The notes below the pieces were generated by a model, which was not told the DNA's origin, ran no database searches, and saw only the letters and a program-made list of their open reading frames with translations. A stretch of 64,000 nucleotides of DNA, taken from contig JAPJBO010000315.1 of NCBI GenBank assembly GCA_030068145.1, positions 170,128 to 234,127 of the forward strand, given 5' to 3'. Source of the DNA: Diplonema papillatum (lineage: Eukaryota; Euglenozoa; Diplonemea; Diplonemida; Diplonemidae). Shown here in pieces: positions 31,880 to 42,761 of this stretch. Each line of letters starts with the position of its first letter. The stretch's first letter is position 1. A program made the position numbers and the translations under genes.

Positions 31880-33040
31880 TCCGCCGCCCTTCCCCGCCCC
31901 CTCCCCGTCCTGATTCACACGGAGCAGGGTGCAGCTATGAAACATCGACTCACCGCACTACATGCGGGACGTGCAGCGACGGAGAGATGACAATCTAGGT
32001 AGTAGATGGTGGGGCAGCAGCCGCTACATGCTGGACGAGATAGCAGCAGCGGCCAACTAAATAGACAAATACTGCAACGGCTTAGTGACAGCTACATTCC
32101 GCCTCAGGAGCAGCTGTGTAGTACTGTTCGGATGACGACCCATTCGATTGACACAGCTGCTCATCGGGAGCACTTCGAAGCTCAAGGCTGTACCGTAGGC
32201 AAGGAAGCCGTACCGGCGACAATGATCCGGGAGGATAACAGGAGCACATGAGCCCCAATTCCTCTCTGCTTGCACGAATGCTTCGAAACGAGGGAATGCA
32301 AACCGGTATTTTTCTGTGTACTCTCTTGTGCCTTGTCTTGAAGGGGGTTTGCGGGGTGCTTTCTTCTTTTCATCACCAGATGCAGAGACAAACAAATGCA
32401 CAGAACTTGAAAATACTACCAAACACAAGACAGCCAAAGAGCAGGAGATGCTGGGCTAAAGGCGAGCAAAACGAGACAGAGGGTTGGGGGACTGAGCAGT
32501 ATAGCTTTCTTTTGTCTACCCTTTGGACCCTCGGGATACGGTTCGGGCTGAGGCGGCGAGGTCTCGAGCTGGCAGTTGACTTCGAGGTTTTCACCGGTGT
32601 AGACGTGACGGGCGCCAAGCGATGACTGGATGGACAAGAAGGTACCACCATGAGCCTCTCGGGCGAAACCATATCGTCTACACGTTCTCGGCATCCGTAT
32701 CGCCTGTGACCACTGCCTGTAGAAAGATGGGATGTTGGAGATCCCGCGTAAGGGATGAGACGCGGAACTCCGTGGGTTTGTTCGCCAGAAGGGCCGTTTA
32801 GAGCTTTTCACTTCGATTGAGTCCCGAATGGACCCGTTGGTGTTTTTTTAAACGTGACCTTGAACCGCCAGGTTCCAGGCGATTAATAACCTTCAATGAG
32901 GAATGCTTAATAGGCGCAAGCCATCAGCTTGCACTGATGACGCCCGCACCATTTAAACACACCGCGGGCAAATTTCATGGGGGCGCGCTAAGCGGCCTGT
33001 GCTTCACAATGTGAAGCGTGGGGCTGTCAGCCGAATTGGA
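31880..33040. other. Upstream/intergenic region of VID27
   Basis: No gene or repeat copy was recognised between the VID27 start and the MITE at 33047. The first 100 bases are C-rich and may be the VID27 5' leader. Confidence 0.4.
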
Positions 33041-33046
33041 CCTGTA

Positions 33047-33344
33047 CACGGTGGAGTCCAGCCTCAGCAGCTGGAGCTAAAATGGAGTTAAAAAAAGCGG
33101 GCGTCAAAGCCGCTTTCGGGTGCACGTCCATCACATTCTGAATCGGAGCAGCACTCCGCTCTAGTGACATAGCTAACTAATCTGGCATGACCTCGCCTCG
33201 ATAATCTCAAATGGCGGTGTTAACAATCCGCGGAGGGGAAGTTTGCGATTCAAGAAGAGATGCCGATTAGGATGCGTTTTGGTTGTCGGGCTCACCCTCT
33301 TTAACTCCAGCTTCTGAGGCTGGGCCTCGCCGTGTACTCTCACT
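33047..33344. mobile_element. MITE with CACGGTGGAGTCCAGC termini, copy 2 (with nested MITE)
   Basis: Begins 'acacggtggagtccagcc' and ends 'ggctgggcctcgccgtgt'. Interior 'agcgggcgtc' and 'accctctttaactccagctt' match copy 1 (14888-15076). It is longer than copy 1 because a second MITE-like unit is nested at 33174-33281. Confidence 0.7.
33174..33281 (-). mobile_element. Short MITE-like element, copy 2 (nested)
   Basis: CTAATCTGGCATGACCTCG to ATGCCGATTAGG, the reverse of 10787-10872. It lies inside the MITE at 33047-33344, which gives the order of insertion. Confidence 0.55.
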
Positions 33345-33349
33345 CGTTT

Positions 33350-33393
33350 CTGCAGGCCGGCCCAGGTCGGGGAGCTTGCAAAACGCTGCAGCG
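33350..33393 (+). repeat. 44-bp exact repeat (also 37850-37894)
   Basis: 'gtttctgcaggccggcccag' then 'gtcggggagcttgcaaaacg' at both places, same orientation. The origin is unknown. Confidence 0.8.
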
Positions 33394-33644
33394 AATTTGA
33401 GGCCGCACGTCCGCCAACGGGAGCATTTTTTTGCCGAACTCTTGTTTTCTCGAGGGTGATGCTTCCCGTTCGTTTTTCGACAACGAGTTTCGTTCAGCGT
33501 TGCAACATTGACAAAGCCGTTGCGGTTCTTTCTTCCTTTTTGATCTCCTGGTAGCTAGGGCCTCAGTAAAGAAAATCGCAGTGCTATTCGCATATTATGC
33601 TCTCACTTTTTTCGTTGACGACGTCCCCTTAATGCGAGCGCGAG

Positions 33645-33870
33645 TGTGTTCACGTGTTCGGCGGTACTGCAGAGCTACGGGCCTGCGGGTCAGGTGGCTA
33701 CGGATCTCCCAACCTAAAGCATCAAGGCGTGGCGCGCCTTGGGGCTTGGCGCTTGCGCTGAACGCCACAGGGAAGAGCGGACAGCGTTGTAGCACTGTGC
33801 TGCCTCGACTCAAGCTTTGCAAGGTGTGGTCGACCGTCACGTTCCTGGACCCGGTGCGGCCTTTCCTCCT
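33645..33870 (+). repeat. Dispersed repeat family G, copy 2
   Basis: Matches 26190-26440 with one internal deletion; see that entry for shared strings. Confidence 0.7.
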
Positions 33871-34329
33871 TTGTGTTTCCGGCGATCCTCGCTCTTTTTC
33901 TATTTATTTTTCTTTTTTCTTTTCTTCGTTGACGACGACACACGTACTTTACTCTCAAACGTCTTTTTTTTGTGCCTTCCTTATAATGAAAAGTAGAAGT
34001 TGCTCGAAATCACGGAGTGCCTGGGTTCTTTTCACGCCTGCTCCTGGTGTCATTTGCGGCCACCGCTTCACAATGGACCACAATGTGTCGTCACACTGAG
34101 CTTCTCAACAACACGGGGCGTTTAACGCTTATCAACCCCCTGATCTGATAGTATTCACCGAAGCCAGTTGTCACGGTGTGCTGCAAACCGTCGCTGTATT
34201 GGGGGTTAAATATGACCTGCAGTTGTTGCCCGGTGCTAGAACGGAAAAGCATTGTGAACCTAGTTTCTGCACTCCATGTTATATTTAAAAAAAGAATCGT
34301 AGGAAAGCCGACGATCGGGCGCAGGAGAA

Positions 34330-34375
34330 AGAAGTAGAAGAAGAAGAAGAAGAAGAAGAAGAAGAAAGAAGAACA
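34330..34375. repeat. (GAA)n microsatellite
   Basis: About 14 GAA units with small interruptions, on the plus strand. Confidence 0.9.
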
Positions 34376-34439
34376 GGAATGTTTCCTGCCTTCCTTTTTT
34401 CTTTTCTCTCTGCGGAACACAAAAAGCGGAGGAAATACT

Positions 34440-35090
34440 CAGACCTGCACTCAGTTCAAAGAGGGGGAGGATAATTCCAACTACAAGATGGGCATTGTGG
34501 GATTGGGCGAACAGCACATTTCCTCGTCTATAATTGGCAAGTGGCGGCCTCTTCGAGTACTTCCTCCAGAGCAGGCTTATTCGAAAAAGAAAGGAAAGGT
34601 TTGCAAAAAGAAAATACTCGACGTAGCTGCTTCGACTCCGAATGGAAGGGAGGAAATGTAGAGGTAAGGGGCAAATACAATACAAACACAAACTGATTTG
34701 TTCTTCGCTTACATCATCGTGTGTTGTTTTCTCACTCAAGACTTTGACCTGTTGGGTTTATGTGATTTGTCGTGTAGGGGTAGACCCGCATGACCTCACG
34801 TCCGTTCAACACGTGGTTCGGTGGTTACCGCACTTGGGATCCCTTCTGTTCTTTGCCGGGCAGCATCGTCGAGCATTTCCTTTCAAGCTGGCGCTTATGT
34901 AAAAAAAAGACAGGCGCTTCGTTTTGTTTGTGCGTGCCGGTTGATCGTTCTCCCACTTGTATTTACCCTGTGTGTATTCAGGTAAGGAATTCTGATCAAC
35001 CACCAAAACACGCTGCCTACGTCTTTTTAGCCTGCACAATACATTGAAGGGCAACCCACAAGATTGTTAGTACTAAAAAAAGAAATCCGT
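34440..35090 (+). repeat. Repeat block: F-like, full B repeat, then family A
   Basis: A diverged F piece (34440-34605) is followed directly by a full solo copy of the element I terminal repeat (34611-34905), then by family A (34906-35090; 'gacaggcgcttcgttttg', 'ggaattctgatcaacc', 'agtactaaaaaaagaaat'). The joins fall at the 'cttatgtaaaaa' end of B. This suggests insertion of one repeat at the end of another. Confidence 0.7.
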
Positions 35091-35199
35091 AGTTTTTGTT
35101 TGAACCCCTTTTTTCTCGTATTCGTTTTTGATTGGCTTACCTCATGTTGGCTTCTCTCCTTTTACTTGTTCTTCTCGCCATTCCGCGGAATGCTTCGAA

Positions 35200-35472
35200 A
35201 ATCTAATGCTACGACTGCACGGATCGGACGAGGGAGTCACCAGGACGCCACGCGGCCATGCCCCAGAGGAACGGGGCGGAAGCGACGTTGCGCGACTGGC
35301 AAAACCAGGGTCCAGAAACGAGAAAAGCGCAGGCGAACAACTCAGAGCGAGTCAGACAGTGCGATCTTATCGGACGCGTGCGACTCTTGGGGTGTCACCC
35401 ACGAGCTGCACAGGCAGAGAGATGTGCCGTTCGCTGAGGACGCGATCCTGATATACTGGAAAGGGATTTGAT
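35200..35472 (+). CDS. Unassigned basic ORF end
   Basis: The open plus frame has a Lys/Arg-rich part (GRKRRCATGKTRVQKREKRR) and then SDACDSWGVTHELHRQRDVP and EDAILIYWKGI with a stop at 35472. The last part is protein-like. No ATG start, splice site or family was recognised. It could be the last exon of a transposon gene or chance. Confidence 0.25.
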
Positions 35473-36374
35473 GTCAAGTACACTTCGCACGTTCCTCTTA
35501 CGACCGCACGCCCGGTGCAACCACTAGTTTCTGCACCAAACCCGCAGGGTTGCTAAGACGAGCGGGCGTAAAGGAACGATTCGAGGGGTTGAGAAAGGGT
35601 GAGGCTCCATAGGCAGGTCTCCGAAAGGGGCATGTATGAGCATGCTTCGCAACATGACCGGAGATTTGCCGTCGCCAGCCTTCCCAAGGGTTTCCACAAC
35701 AATGTGGGGATTCTTGACGTAAATTATTTTGTGACGTGATTACTTCTACTTCGCTTTCGGAGAGGGCTTGCAAACCTCGTCAGAAAATGACAAACAAGAA
35801 GTAGGTAGATATAAAGAGGCGACTCACCGAAGGTGCTCAAACGACGTTTACCAAGTCTTCTATTTTCTGACAAGTGAGAAAGATGAAAAATAATGTCATG
35901 ATGCCCTTGGTCAAACAACGCAAAGCAAAAGCCGTTGACGTGTGTCAAACAACGCAAAGCAAAAGCCGTTGACGTGTGAAGTCGACCACTATGAGCACCA
36001 TGACATCCACACGGTATGAGCGGAGTGGGTCAACCACGTATTCGACATACTCCCCATGTCGACCAGTCTTCCGGCTGCAAGCACGTTAAAACCACTTTCC
36101 TCGAGGGTGGTCAAGGGTTGTGCACATTGACGAAGCCGCCCGGAGGGTGAAAGACTTCTCACGAACCGCGGGTCGTACGCAGGTTGTAGGAAGGGAATCC
36201 AGGGCCGTCGCAGGGGTCTCCTTCACTTTTTCGCCTCTTTTTCGCCGCGTCTTCCCAGCAGCAGCGCTGTGCACAAATGTCAGGTTGGATGCAACACCAA
36301 ATTTGCTCGGCGTTTTCCGTGTGCAAAGGCTAACGGTGCAGAGGCGGTCCCCTTTCAAGCCACCTCTGCTCGCA

Positions 36375-36590
36375 AAAAATTCTCGAGGGGCTGCCTTGTG
36401 CTTAGTTAGGAGGCTAGAGGGGGAGAAACAATACAACTACAAAGTGCGTTGACCGCTTACGCCCGCCACTGAGCCCAGATTCACCTGTGTTTCGTGAGGG
36501 CTACAGCACATTTACCTCCTTTATTCTTTTTTGCAGCTGGCAGCCTCCTGTATTTCCTACAAAGCAGGTGCTTATACAAAGAAAGTATCG
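36375..36590 (+). repeat. Solo repeat family F
   Basis: Matches 8640-8870 over its length ('gaggggctgccttgtgc', 'caatacaactacaaagtg', 'ggctacagcacatttacctc', 'aagcaggtgcttatacaaa'). Confidence 0.75.
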
Positions 36591-36929
36591 GCGGCTGTAG
36601 GGACACTGGGTGGGGAGAGGCACTCGGACTCGTCCCTGTCCCTTCCAGGGAGCCGCCCTGAACGTGCCACCTGAAGGTGGGACACGCACCCTTTGTGTTG
36701 CTTTGACGTGCTTTCTCTCTCTCCTGGCGCGAACGGGCCCCCCTCCCACCCATCGTTACCGCTCGGAGGAGGGACGTGAACTTTGACTTTGCTGCACGAT
36801 GAGTTTTGCGCCACCTTTTTGTGCTCCGCCCCAACCCTTTCCCTGCAGCTAATCTCTTGGGTTGCTTGACTATAGGGCACAGCCGTCATCGCGACCGTGA
36901 TTGGACAGTCGGGATTGCCGGGGGCGGGT

Positions 36930-37305
36930 ACAAAAGAAAGGGCAAAGCAAGTGACCTGCCCCCTGCGCCTGCGGACTCCGGCTGCTTCGGCAGTTCGACA
37001 CTTACACGCCCGCAAGAAGCTGAAGCCGCAGCACCGTCCTGCGAACGAGGCGCACACCAAAGGTGGACAGCCCACGAACCCAACCGAAGTGGAGCCGCGA
37101 AGACGAGCAGGCGAAGGCAAGGAACATAGAGGAGTCGAGATCTCAGCTGAGGGGACAACCGGCGAGGGAGCAAAGGAGGCGCGCTGAATCATCTGGTGAT
37201 TCCTCGGGCTCGTCAGACTTCACAGCTGACGTGAAGCGTGCACCGGAGAGCAGTACGCGGGGCAAGAAGCGACCGCAGCATAACACGACGCGTGCAGAGA
37301 GGTAG
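36930..37305 (+). CDS. Unassigned charged ORF
   Basis: A plus-strand frame rich in Arg, Glu, Ser and Gln ends TRGKKRPQHNTTRAER at 37305. It resembles in composition the ORF inside the foldback element at 46.7-48.1 kb. No ATG or domain was recognised. Confidence 0.2.
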
Positions 37306-37447
37306 TCTGTAGCGGCTTGTGCAGTCCATCGTCACAGATTGTTGCTGCATATCAAGTTCAAACTACTACTATTACTGTAAATAAGAACTGTTTGTACGCA
37401 CCTGCTTAGTCGGAAATACTGGCCTCATGGAGGTTTGCGTCTCGGTT

Positions 37448-37758
37448 TCAAAACTGCGCGGCGGTGCTTTTCACACATTTTAGCGCGGCCAACGCCATGG
37501 CGCGTATGGACAACACATGGAAATACGGCCGCCCGTCCTTTTGGTCGTTGATATCGCTACCGGGATCCGTTTCCATCTCTTTTTCTCTGCATCTCGCAGG
37601 TACATGTGTCCCGAGACATCGGTTCCATCCATTATGAACTCCACAGCACCTCCCCGCTTCAACAATGAGAACATCGACACCCCCAGGGCTGGAATGGCGG
37701 AGCATGTGCGTAAGGACTTTGCCAGCTTCTCCAAAGTCGTCGGGCAGCGTCCGAACAC
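37448..37758 (-). CDS. Unassigned exon-like ORF
   Basis: The minus frame reads FGRCPTTLEKLAKSLRTCSA, then MFSLLKRGGAVEFIMDGTDV and HMYLRDAEKKRWKRIPVAIS. The composition is globular-protein-like. The opposite strand is also open, so coding direction is unproven. No family was recognised. Confidence 0.25.
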
Positions 37759-38659
37759 CAGCTTAGTTCTGACGTTTGCGCCCTAGGTTTATGCCCCCCC
37801 TGTCCTTCGAGGGATCACGAGGATTCCTGTTTTACCCAGGTAAACAGCTGGTTTCTGCAGGCCGGCCCAGGTCGGGGAGCTTGCAAAACGCTCATTTTTC
37901 GAGGGCGGGGCTCCCAAGAGGCGGCCCACTCCTTTGCGGGCGAAGTGGAGACCGGCAGCAGGTGGGGTACCTGCCAACCCTTCGCGACGTCGGGCATTCA
38001 TGCGAGGATGCGTCGAAGCTGCTTCGATGCGGCTTGTTCCGTGGCCCGGCTGGAAAAGGAACCCCCGAGCTTGCTTGGAAAACGGGTGGTGAGCCCGCTT
38101 TGGTTCCTCGTAATCCCGATGCTGAGGTTCCGTGGAAGGCCGCCGGGACGGCATCGTTGCAGACCGGCACGTTGTGGTGAGCTAAAGGTCCAAAGCTTCG
38201 TGCCAAAGGCTATCAGTTGCCACTGTCTTCACCGGACGAAGCCTTGCGTTCCTGTGCGTTGTGTGTGTGTGTTGCGGACCCGGTTTAACGTGGTGCCTCC
38301 CTTCACGAAAGTACAACCACGCTTGTGTGTGTGTGTGTGTTGCGGACTCGTGTTAACGTGGCGCCCCTTAGCAAGAGTGTGTCCGCGGTAGTGTGTGTGT
38401 GTGTGTGTGGGTGTGGTGCATGTGCGAAGTTGACAATGCCACGTTGTCTCACACAGGCTCATGTTTCTTGTCCAACAACAAATCGCAAGTGTAGGTCTTA
38501 TTTGTGGATTAGACTACTCCAAAGTCTCCCGTTGACCGCAGAGCTCTTCTTTGGAAAACTAGTACTTTGTTGACCGCACTACACCCTGAACCCAAATTCT
38601 GGACGTGGTTGCAGGTGGCAAATTGGCAAATGATCATATGCAGACGGTCGTGGGAGATT

Positions 38660-38880
38660 CATAAAAAGACTCGAGGGGCCGGTTTGTGCTTATTTCGAGT
38701 AAGTGGTCTTTTGTTTCTTAGAGCAAGAAAGGGCGTGAGTGTCTAAACCCAGATTTTCCTGTTGGGCTACAGCACGTTTATCTCCTTTGAGATTTCGCAA
38801 CCTCAAGGATAAAAGACAGGCGCATCGTTTTGTTTGTGCGAGCCACCTGTATTTACCGTGCGCCACTTTCAGGTAATGAA
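38660..38880 (+). repeat. Family F (diverged) followed by part of family A
   Basis: 38660-38810 keeps 'actcgaggggc', 'ctaaacccagattt' and 'gggctacagcac'. 38811-38880 matches the first half of family A ('aaagacaggcgc.tcgttttgtttgtgcg', given here with one variable base; 'cctgtatttacc'). Confidence 0.6.
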
Positions 38881-38917
38881 ATTTAAATCCTCGGAAAATT
38901 TTATTTGCTACCTACCC

Positions 38918-39690
38918 CCCCCCCGTGTTAGCGTCGCCTCCATTTCTCCCTTGTCGGTGTCGCCTTCTGTCCTGGAGACGCGAGGCGACACTAACACGGG
39001 AATACGGTTTTCAATATAATAGGGTTCCCCGTATTTCTCCGAATCCCCCCTCCGAATGTCTCCTCCTCACCTAAGCAACAGAGCTGAGGCACCTGAAAGA
39101 ATTGACACCGATTGACTGAAGCTTGTGGCAGAAAGCAAGCATCCCGATTCTCATGACTGCGAGAGTCTCCTCACCTAAGCAACAGAGCTAGGGCACCTGA
39201 AGAATTGACACCGATTGACTGAAGCTTGTGGCAGAAAGCAAGCCTCCCGATTCTCATGACTGCGAGAGTCTCCTCACCTAAGCAACAGAGTCTCCTCACC
39301 TAAGCAACAGAGCTAGGACACCTGAAAGAATTGACACCGATTGACTGAAGCTTGTGGCAGAAAGCAAGCCTCCCGATTCTCATGACTGCGAGAGTCATTG
39401 ACCTAGATTCGACTGATCCGATACTGAACCAGCAGGAAACAAGACGGGGCAAGAAACCCGTCTTGCACCATCTATCAACATGCATGACCAAAGCACAAGC
39501 CTGCAGCGGCGGAGGCTGATCTATGAACGCAGAGTGCGGTTGCTGGTACCCCACACGTCCATGGAGAAGTTGAAAGCTTCCTCGCGTGATCGACCGGTCA
39601 CACCAATTTCCCGTCACCCCTGGTCACACCCGTGTAAGTGTCGCCTTTTTTGGAAAAGGTGCCTTTAGGTAGGCGACACTACACGGTGCA
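38918..39690 (+). mobile_element. Foldback element K, copy 1
   Basis: Starts TACCTACC plus a C run, then CGTGTTAGCGTCGCC. It ends with inverted units GTGTAAGTGTCGCC and GGCGACACTACACGG. Each end is itself a small hairpin of two opposed units. The interior (39010-39480) matches the reverse complement of 52330-52530 in copy 2. The right end runs into element L. Confidence 0.7.
39063..39395 (+). repeat. Tandem repeat inside element K
   Basis: Three copies of a unit of roughly 115 bp with 'cctcacctaagcaacagagc', 'gattgactgaagcttgtggc' and 'gattctcatgactgcgagag'. There is one extra partial unit near 39275. Copy 2 of K has a single unit. Confidence 0.85.
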
Positions 39691-42250
39691 CTAGTCGGAC
39701 TTTTTTGACTTTGACTAGTGGTTTTACTAGTCAAAATTTTGACTGGTAAAATGACTAGTGCCACTAGTAAAAATGACTAGTGCACTAGTAAAAATGACTA
39801 GTGCACTAGTAAAAATGACTAGTGATATAGACAAAATCCACCTAACCTGGACCCAAGTCCTGGGTGTTTTGAGAGTTTTCGAGGGGTTCCACGGCACTAC
39901 CGTGACCACCGGTGCCCAGACACCACAAACCACCTGGGCAACCCCAGTTTTCGCGAGACAGGCCGAGTTGCGAGGGTTTTGGTTGGTTTCTTGGGAAAGT
40001 CCCTGAGCTTGTATGGCTTAGCAAACATAGTGCAAACGACAGTGCTATCCCTGCACGGTGAGGTCAGAGACATGTCGTGACAGGTTTCAGACACTGGAAT
40101 AATGCGGGCTTCCGACCACATTCAAACTCTGGTCCGTAGATTCGGTTTGTCGTTCATAGCGCTCCTATCGCCTTGGCATCGCACCGGACACAGTGCATTT
40201 ACAGTAGTGGGTTCCCTAAAACCCACGATTCTTGCCGAGCTTCCCAACATGAATGTGCAACAGGTGCTGGCTTTGTCCGCCTGTGAACTGTTTGCATGCA
40301 AGGCTTTGTGTTGCGCACATTCCACAAATAGTGTCGTTGCTCACTGCTATGTGCTCCGCTTTCTAGTGTTGGAGGCACTCTCCCATTGCGTGCTTCCTCT
40401 TTCACGCCGCCGCGGAAAACCAGTCTTGTAGCCTGTGGCGCGCGCGTTGTGTGCCAGTCAACACGTCGTGGTGCTTTGTCCAGGCATTTCGAATGCCTGG
40501 AAGTCACGTTTCTTTGTAGTTTCGGGACGTGCTAACGACCATTGAGCCCACCGATCAACTGCTCAAAGCTTTCGTCGGGTGGGACACCAGCAGGTTCTGG
40601 TTTCTACTCGTCGGGTCTACCGCACAGTAACGTATCGCGTAGCCGGTGTACTATTTGTGAAAGCAGCTTCTTTCGCATCTTCGGTTGTTCACAACGACAA
40701 TAAAAATCACCGCCTCGGATTAGCTTGAATTCACAACGCACTGTCTATCGGGCATTGAGAGCTACTAGTAGTAAGTGCGGAAGAGCATGAGGCAGGCAAG
40801 CTGTATAACGCTCCCAGTAGGCAACAAGTTCCCAGAAACTCCCCGTCCTCAGCTGTGGTGCTGCTTGCCTTCATGGCACTTGCACTTTCTAGAACTCAAT
40901 ACTCAGCCCGGTTCCTGTGGGGGAAGAGTCGGGGTGGCCCACCAAAAAAGCGACCACAGTTCTGCATGTTCAGCCGCAAAACACAAACCGACGAGTAATC
41001 GTAACTTATTCCTGCAGAACTGGCTTTGTTGAATGACGCTCGTGACAGACAACTGACCCCCAGCTTTCGTCTATCGCACAGTAAGGAATCGCGTTGGGAA
41101 CCGCATTCGGAAAAATATTGGACCGGAACTTCTTTGGACCGGAATCTTTTTGGACTTTTTAGAGTTAAAGTTTTGGGCTTTTGGAGGTTCTGAAAGTTTT
41201 GGACTTTTCCCTGGGGTTTTCAGTTTTTGGCGGTATTTTGAAGTCTGACCGAAGCAGCTTTTGCACTGTTTCATGTTTCCGTTACACCAATGATGGGACC
41301 GGCAGATTGTGCGAACATTCCAAAGCTTCCCGAATTCCGGGCCGCAAACGCGTCCAAATTGGTTCAGGTTACCTTTAGTTTCTGTTCGTCCTTAAAACTC
41401 GTGGTTGCATGATCATGACTATGGGCGTAGCCTGGGTCGCGTAGACAAGCAGCTCGGGTGAGCATGGCGGGGCGACTCATGAGATTGCCCCCGTCGCCGA
41501 CCACGTGCCGGAACACGACGTCCGGGACCGGCTATACTTGATCAACTCCTTGAACGCCAGCAGCCCGCTGTCGTCGGCATCCACCGTCAAAAACGCGCGT
41601 GACCGCCACTCGGCGGCCAGGACGTCGCCTTCACTCAGCGACGCTCGCTTCACTGCGAGCTCGCCGAGGTCGAGTCCTTCCGCGGGCATGCCGCCGGCCC
41701 TGCTCCGTATGGCCCGGCGACGCCGCGTGCCGACTACGCTCAGCGACTCGCCACCTTCTGCGTCTGGCTAAAGTAGCGACCTCCAAGTTGTAGGGCGCTG
41801 TTAACGGACTTGGGCGCGCCCTTGACTGTAGGCACCACATGTATCATATCTTATCGTATTCTTGGATTCTAAACTTCCTTGTGGGCGTGAACCCTACTGT
41901 AAAATATTTGGACCGGAACCTTTTTGGACTTTTGGGGGTTTTGAAAAGTACTTCGACTTTTTCCCGGTCCAACATTATTCCGAACACGGTTGTAAGCGCA
42001 ACGGTAGGGTACAGTTGTGCCGTGGGACACTCTGAAATCTACAAAATAGCCCAGATTTCGGTTCGGAACAGGTGGATTTCTACTAGGACACTAGTCATTT
42101 TGACTAGTGCACTAGTCATTTTTACTAGTGCACTAGTCATTTTTACTAGTGTTTTTACTAGTGCACTAGTCATTTTTACTCATACTTTTTCACTAGTAAA
42201 ATGACTAGTCAAAACACCTTTTTCACTTTTACTAGTGCACCGTGTAACAC
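39680..42250. mobile_element. Foldback element L with ACTAGT sub-repeat termini
   Basis: The outer tip ACACGGTGCACTAGT (39680-39700) is repeated in reverse at 42232-42248 (ACTAGTGCACCGTGT). Each terminus is an array of 'gcactagtaaaaatgact' units or the complement, built around the palindrome ACTAGT. The next internal stretch ('aaaatccacct', 'aggtggatttct') is also inverted. The 2.5-kb interior holds an EF-hand exon (41538-41763) and a repeated 'ttggaccggaac' segment (41114, 41904). No transposase is recognised. Confidence 0.7.
41538..41763 (-). CDS. EF-hand exon inside foldback element L
   Basis: Acceptor 'actttagccag', 226 bp, donor ATCAA|GTATAG. It reads EGGESLSVVGTRRRRA, MPAEGLDLGELAVKRASLSE, then FLTVDADDSGLLAFKELIKY. 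The latter matches an EF-hand loop: D at 1, D at 3, S at 5, G at 6, L at 8, with K-E next at the end of the loop. Calcium binding is plausible. Partner exons were not identified. Because it lies between the inverted termini of L, it may be a host exon captured by the element, or a genuine exon of a gene in which two elements flank it. Confidence 0.5.
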
Positions 42251-42761
42251 GGGGGGAAAATGTTTCTTGGGTTTGAAGAGCGCGTGGTGCTTGCACCACT
42301 GAGGCCAGGTTATTTAATCGCGGATTTAGTGAAGGATTGTTCAGGAAACGGTCGCGAGCGAAACCCGACCAGGTAACGACCATTTCACTGTCTTCTTTGT
42401 TTTGTGATGCGAACATCACGAGGTGCTGTCCGAAGACACCGCCCACGTGAGCACTGTTAAGCAGCGGTTGCCAGATACTCCCGTAGCACCTATTCACGGG
42501 TTTGCAGGGGTAAAAAGGAAGCCCGGGTTGGGGAGGGTGGTGGGTTTGGTGCGTAGTATTCTTCTTTTTTTGTTCTTTCTCGGTTCTGGGGTGCTGCTCC
42601 TTCCTTCTCGTCCTGTGTTGGGTTACGACTTTTTTGTTCTTTATCGGTTCTGAGCGTTTCCATATGCCTTTTCCTGCTTTGACATGCAGTCCCTTCCAAA
42701 CTGTACCTCTCTTGGTGTTCGGGGGTTGGGCCGTATGGTAAACGTCTTCGGGGACGAAGGT

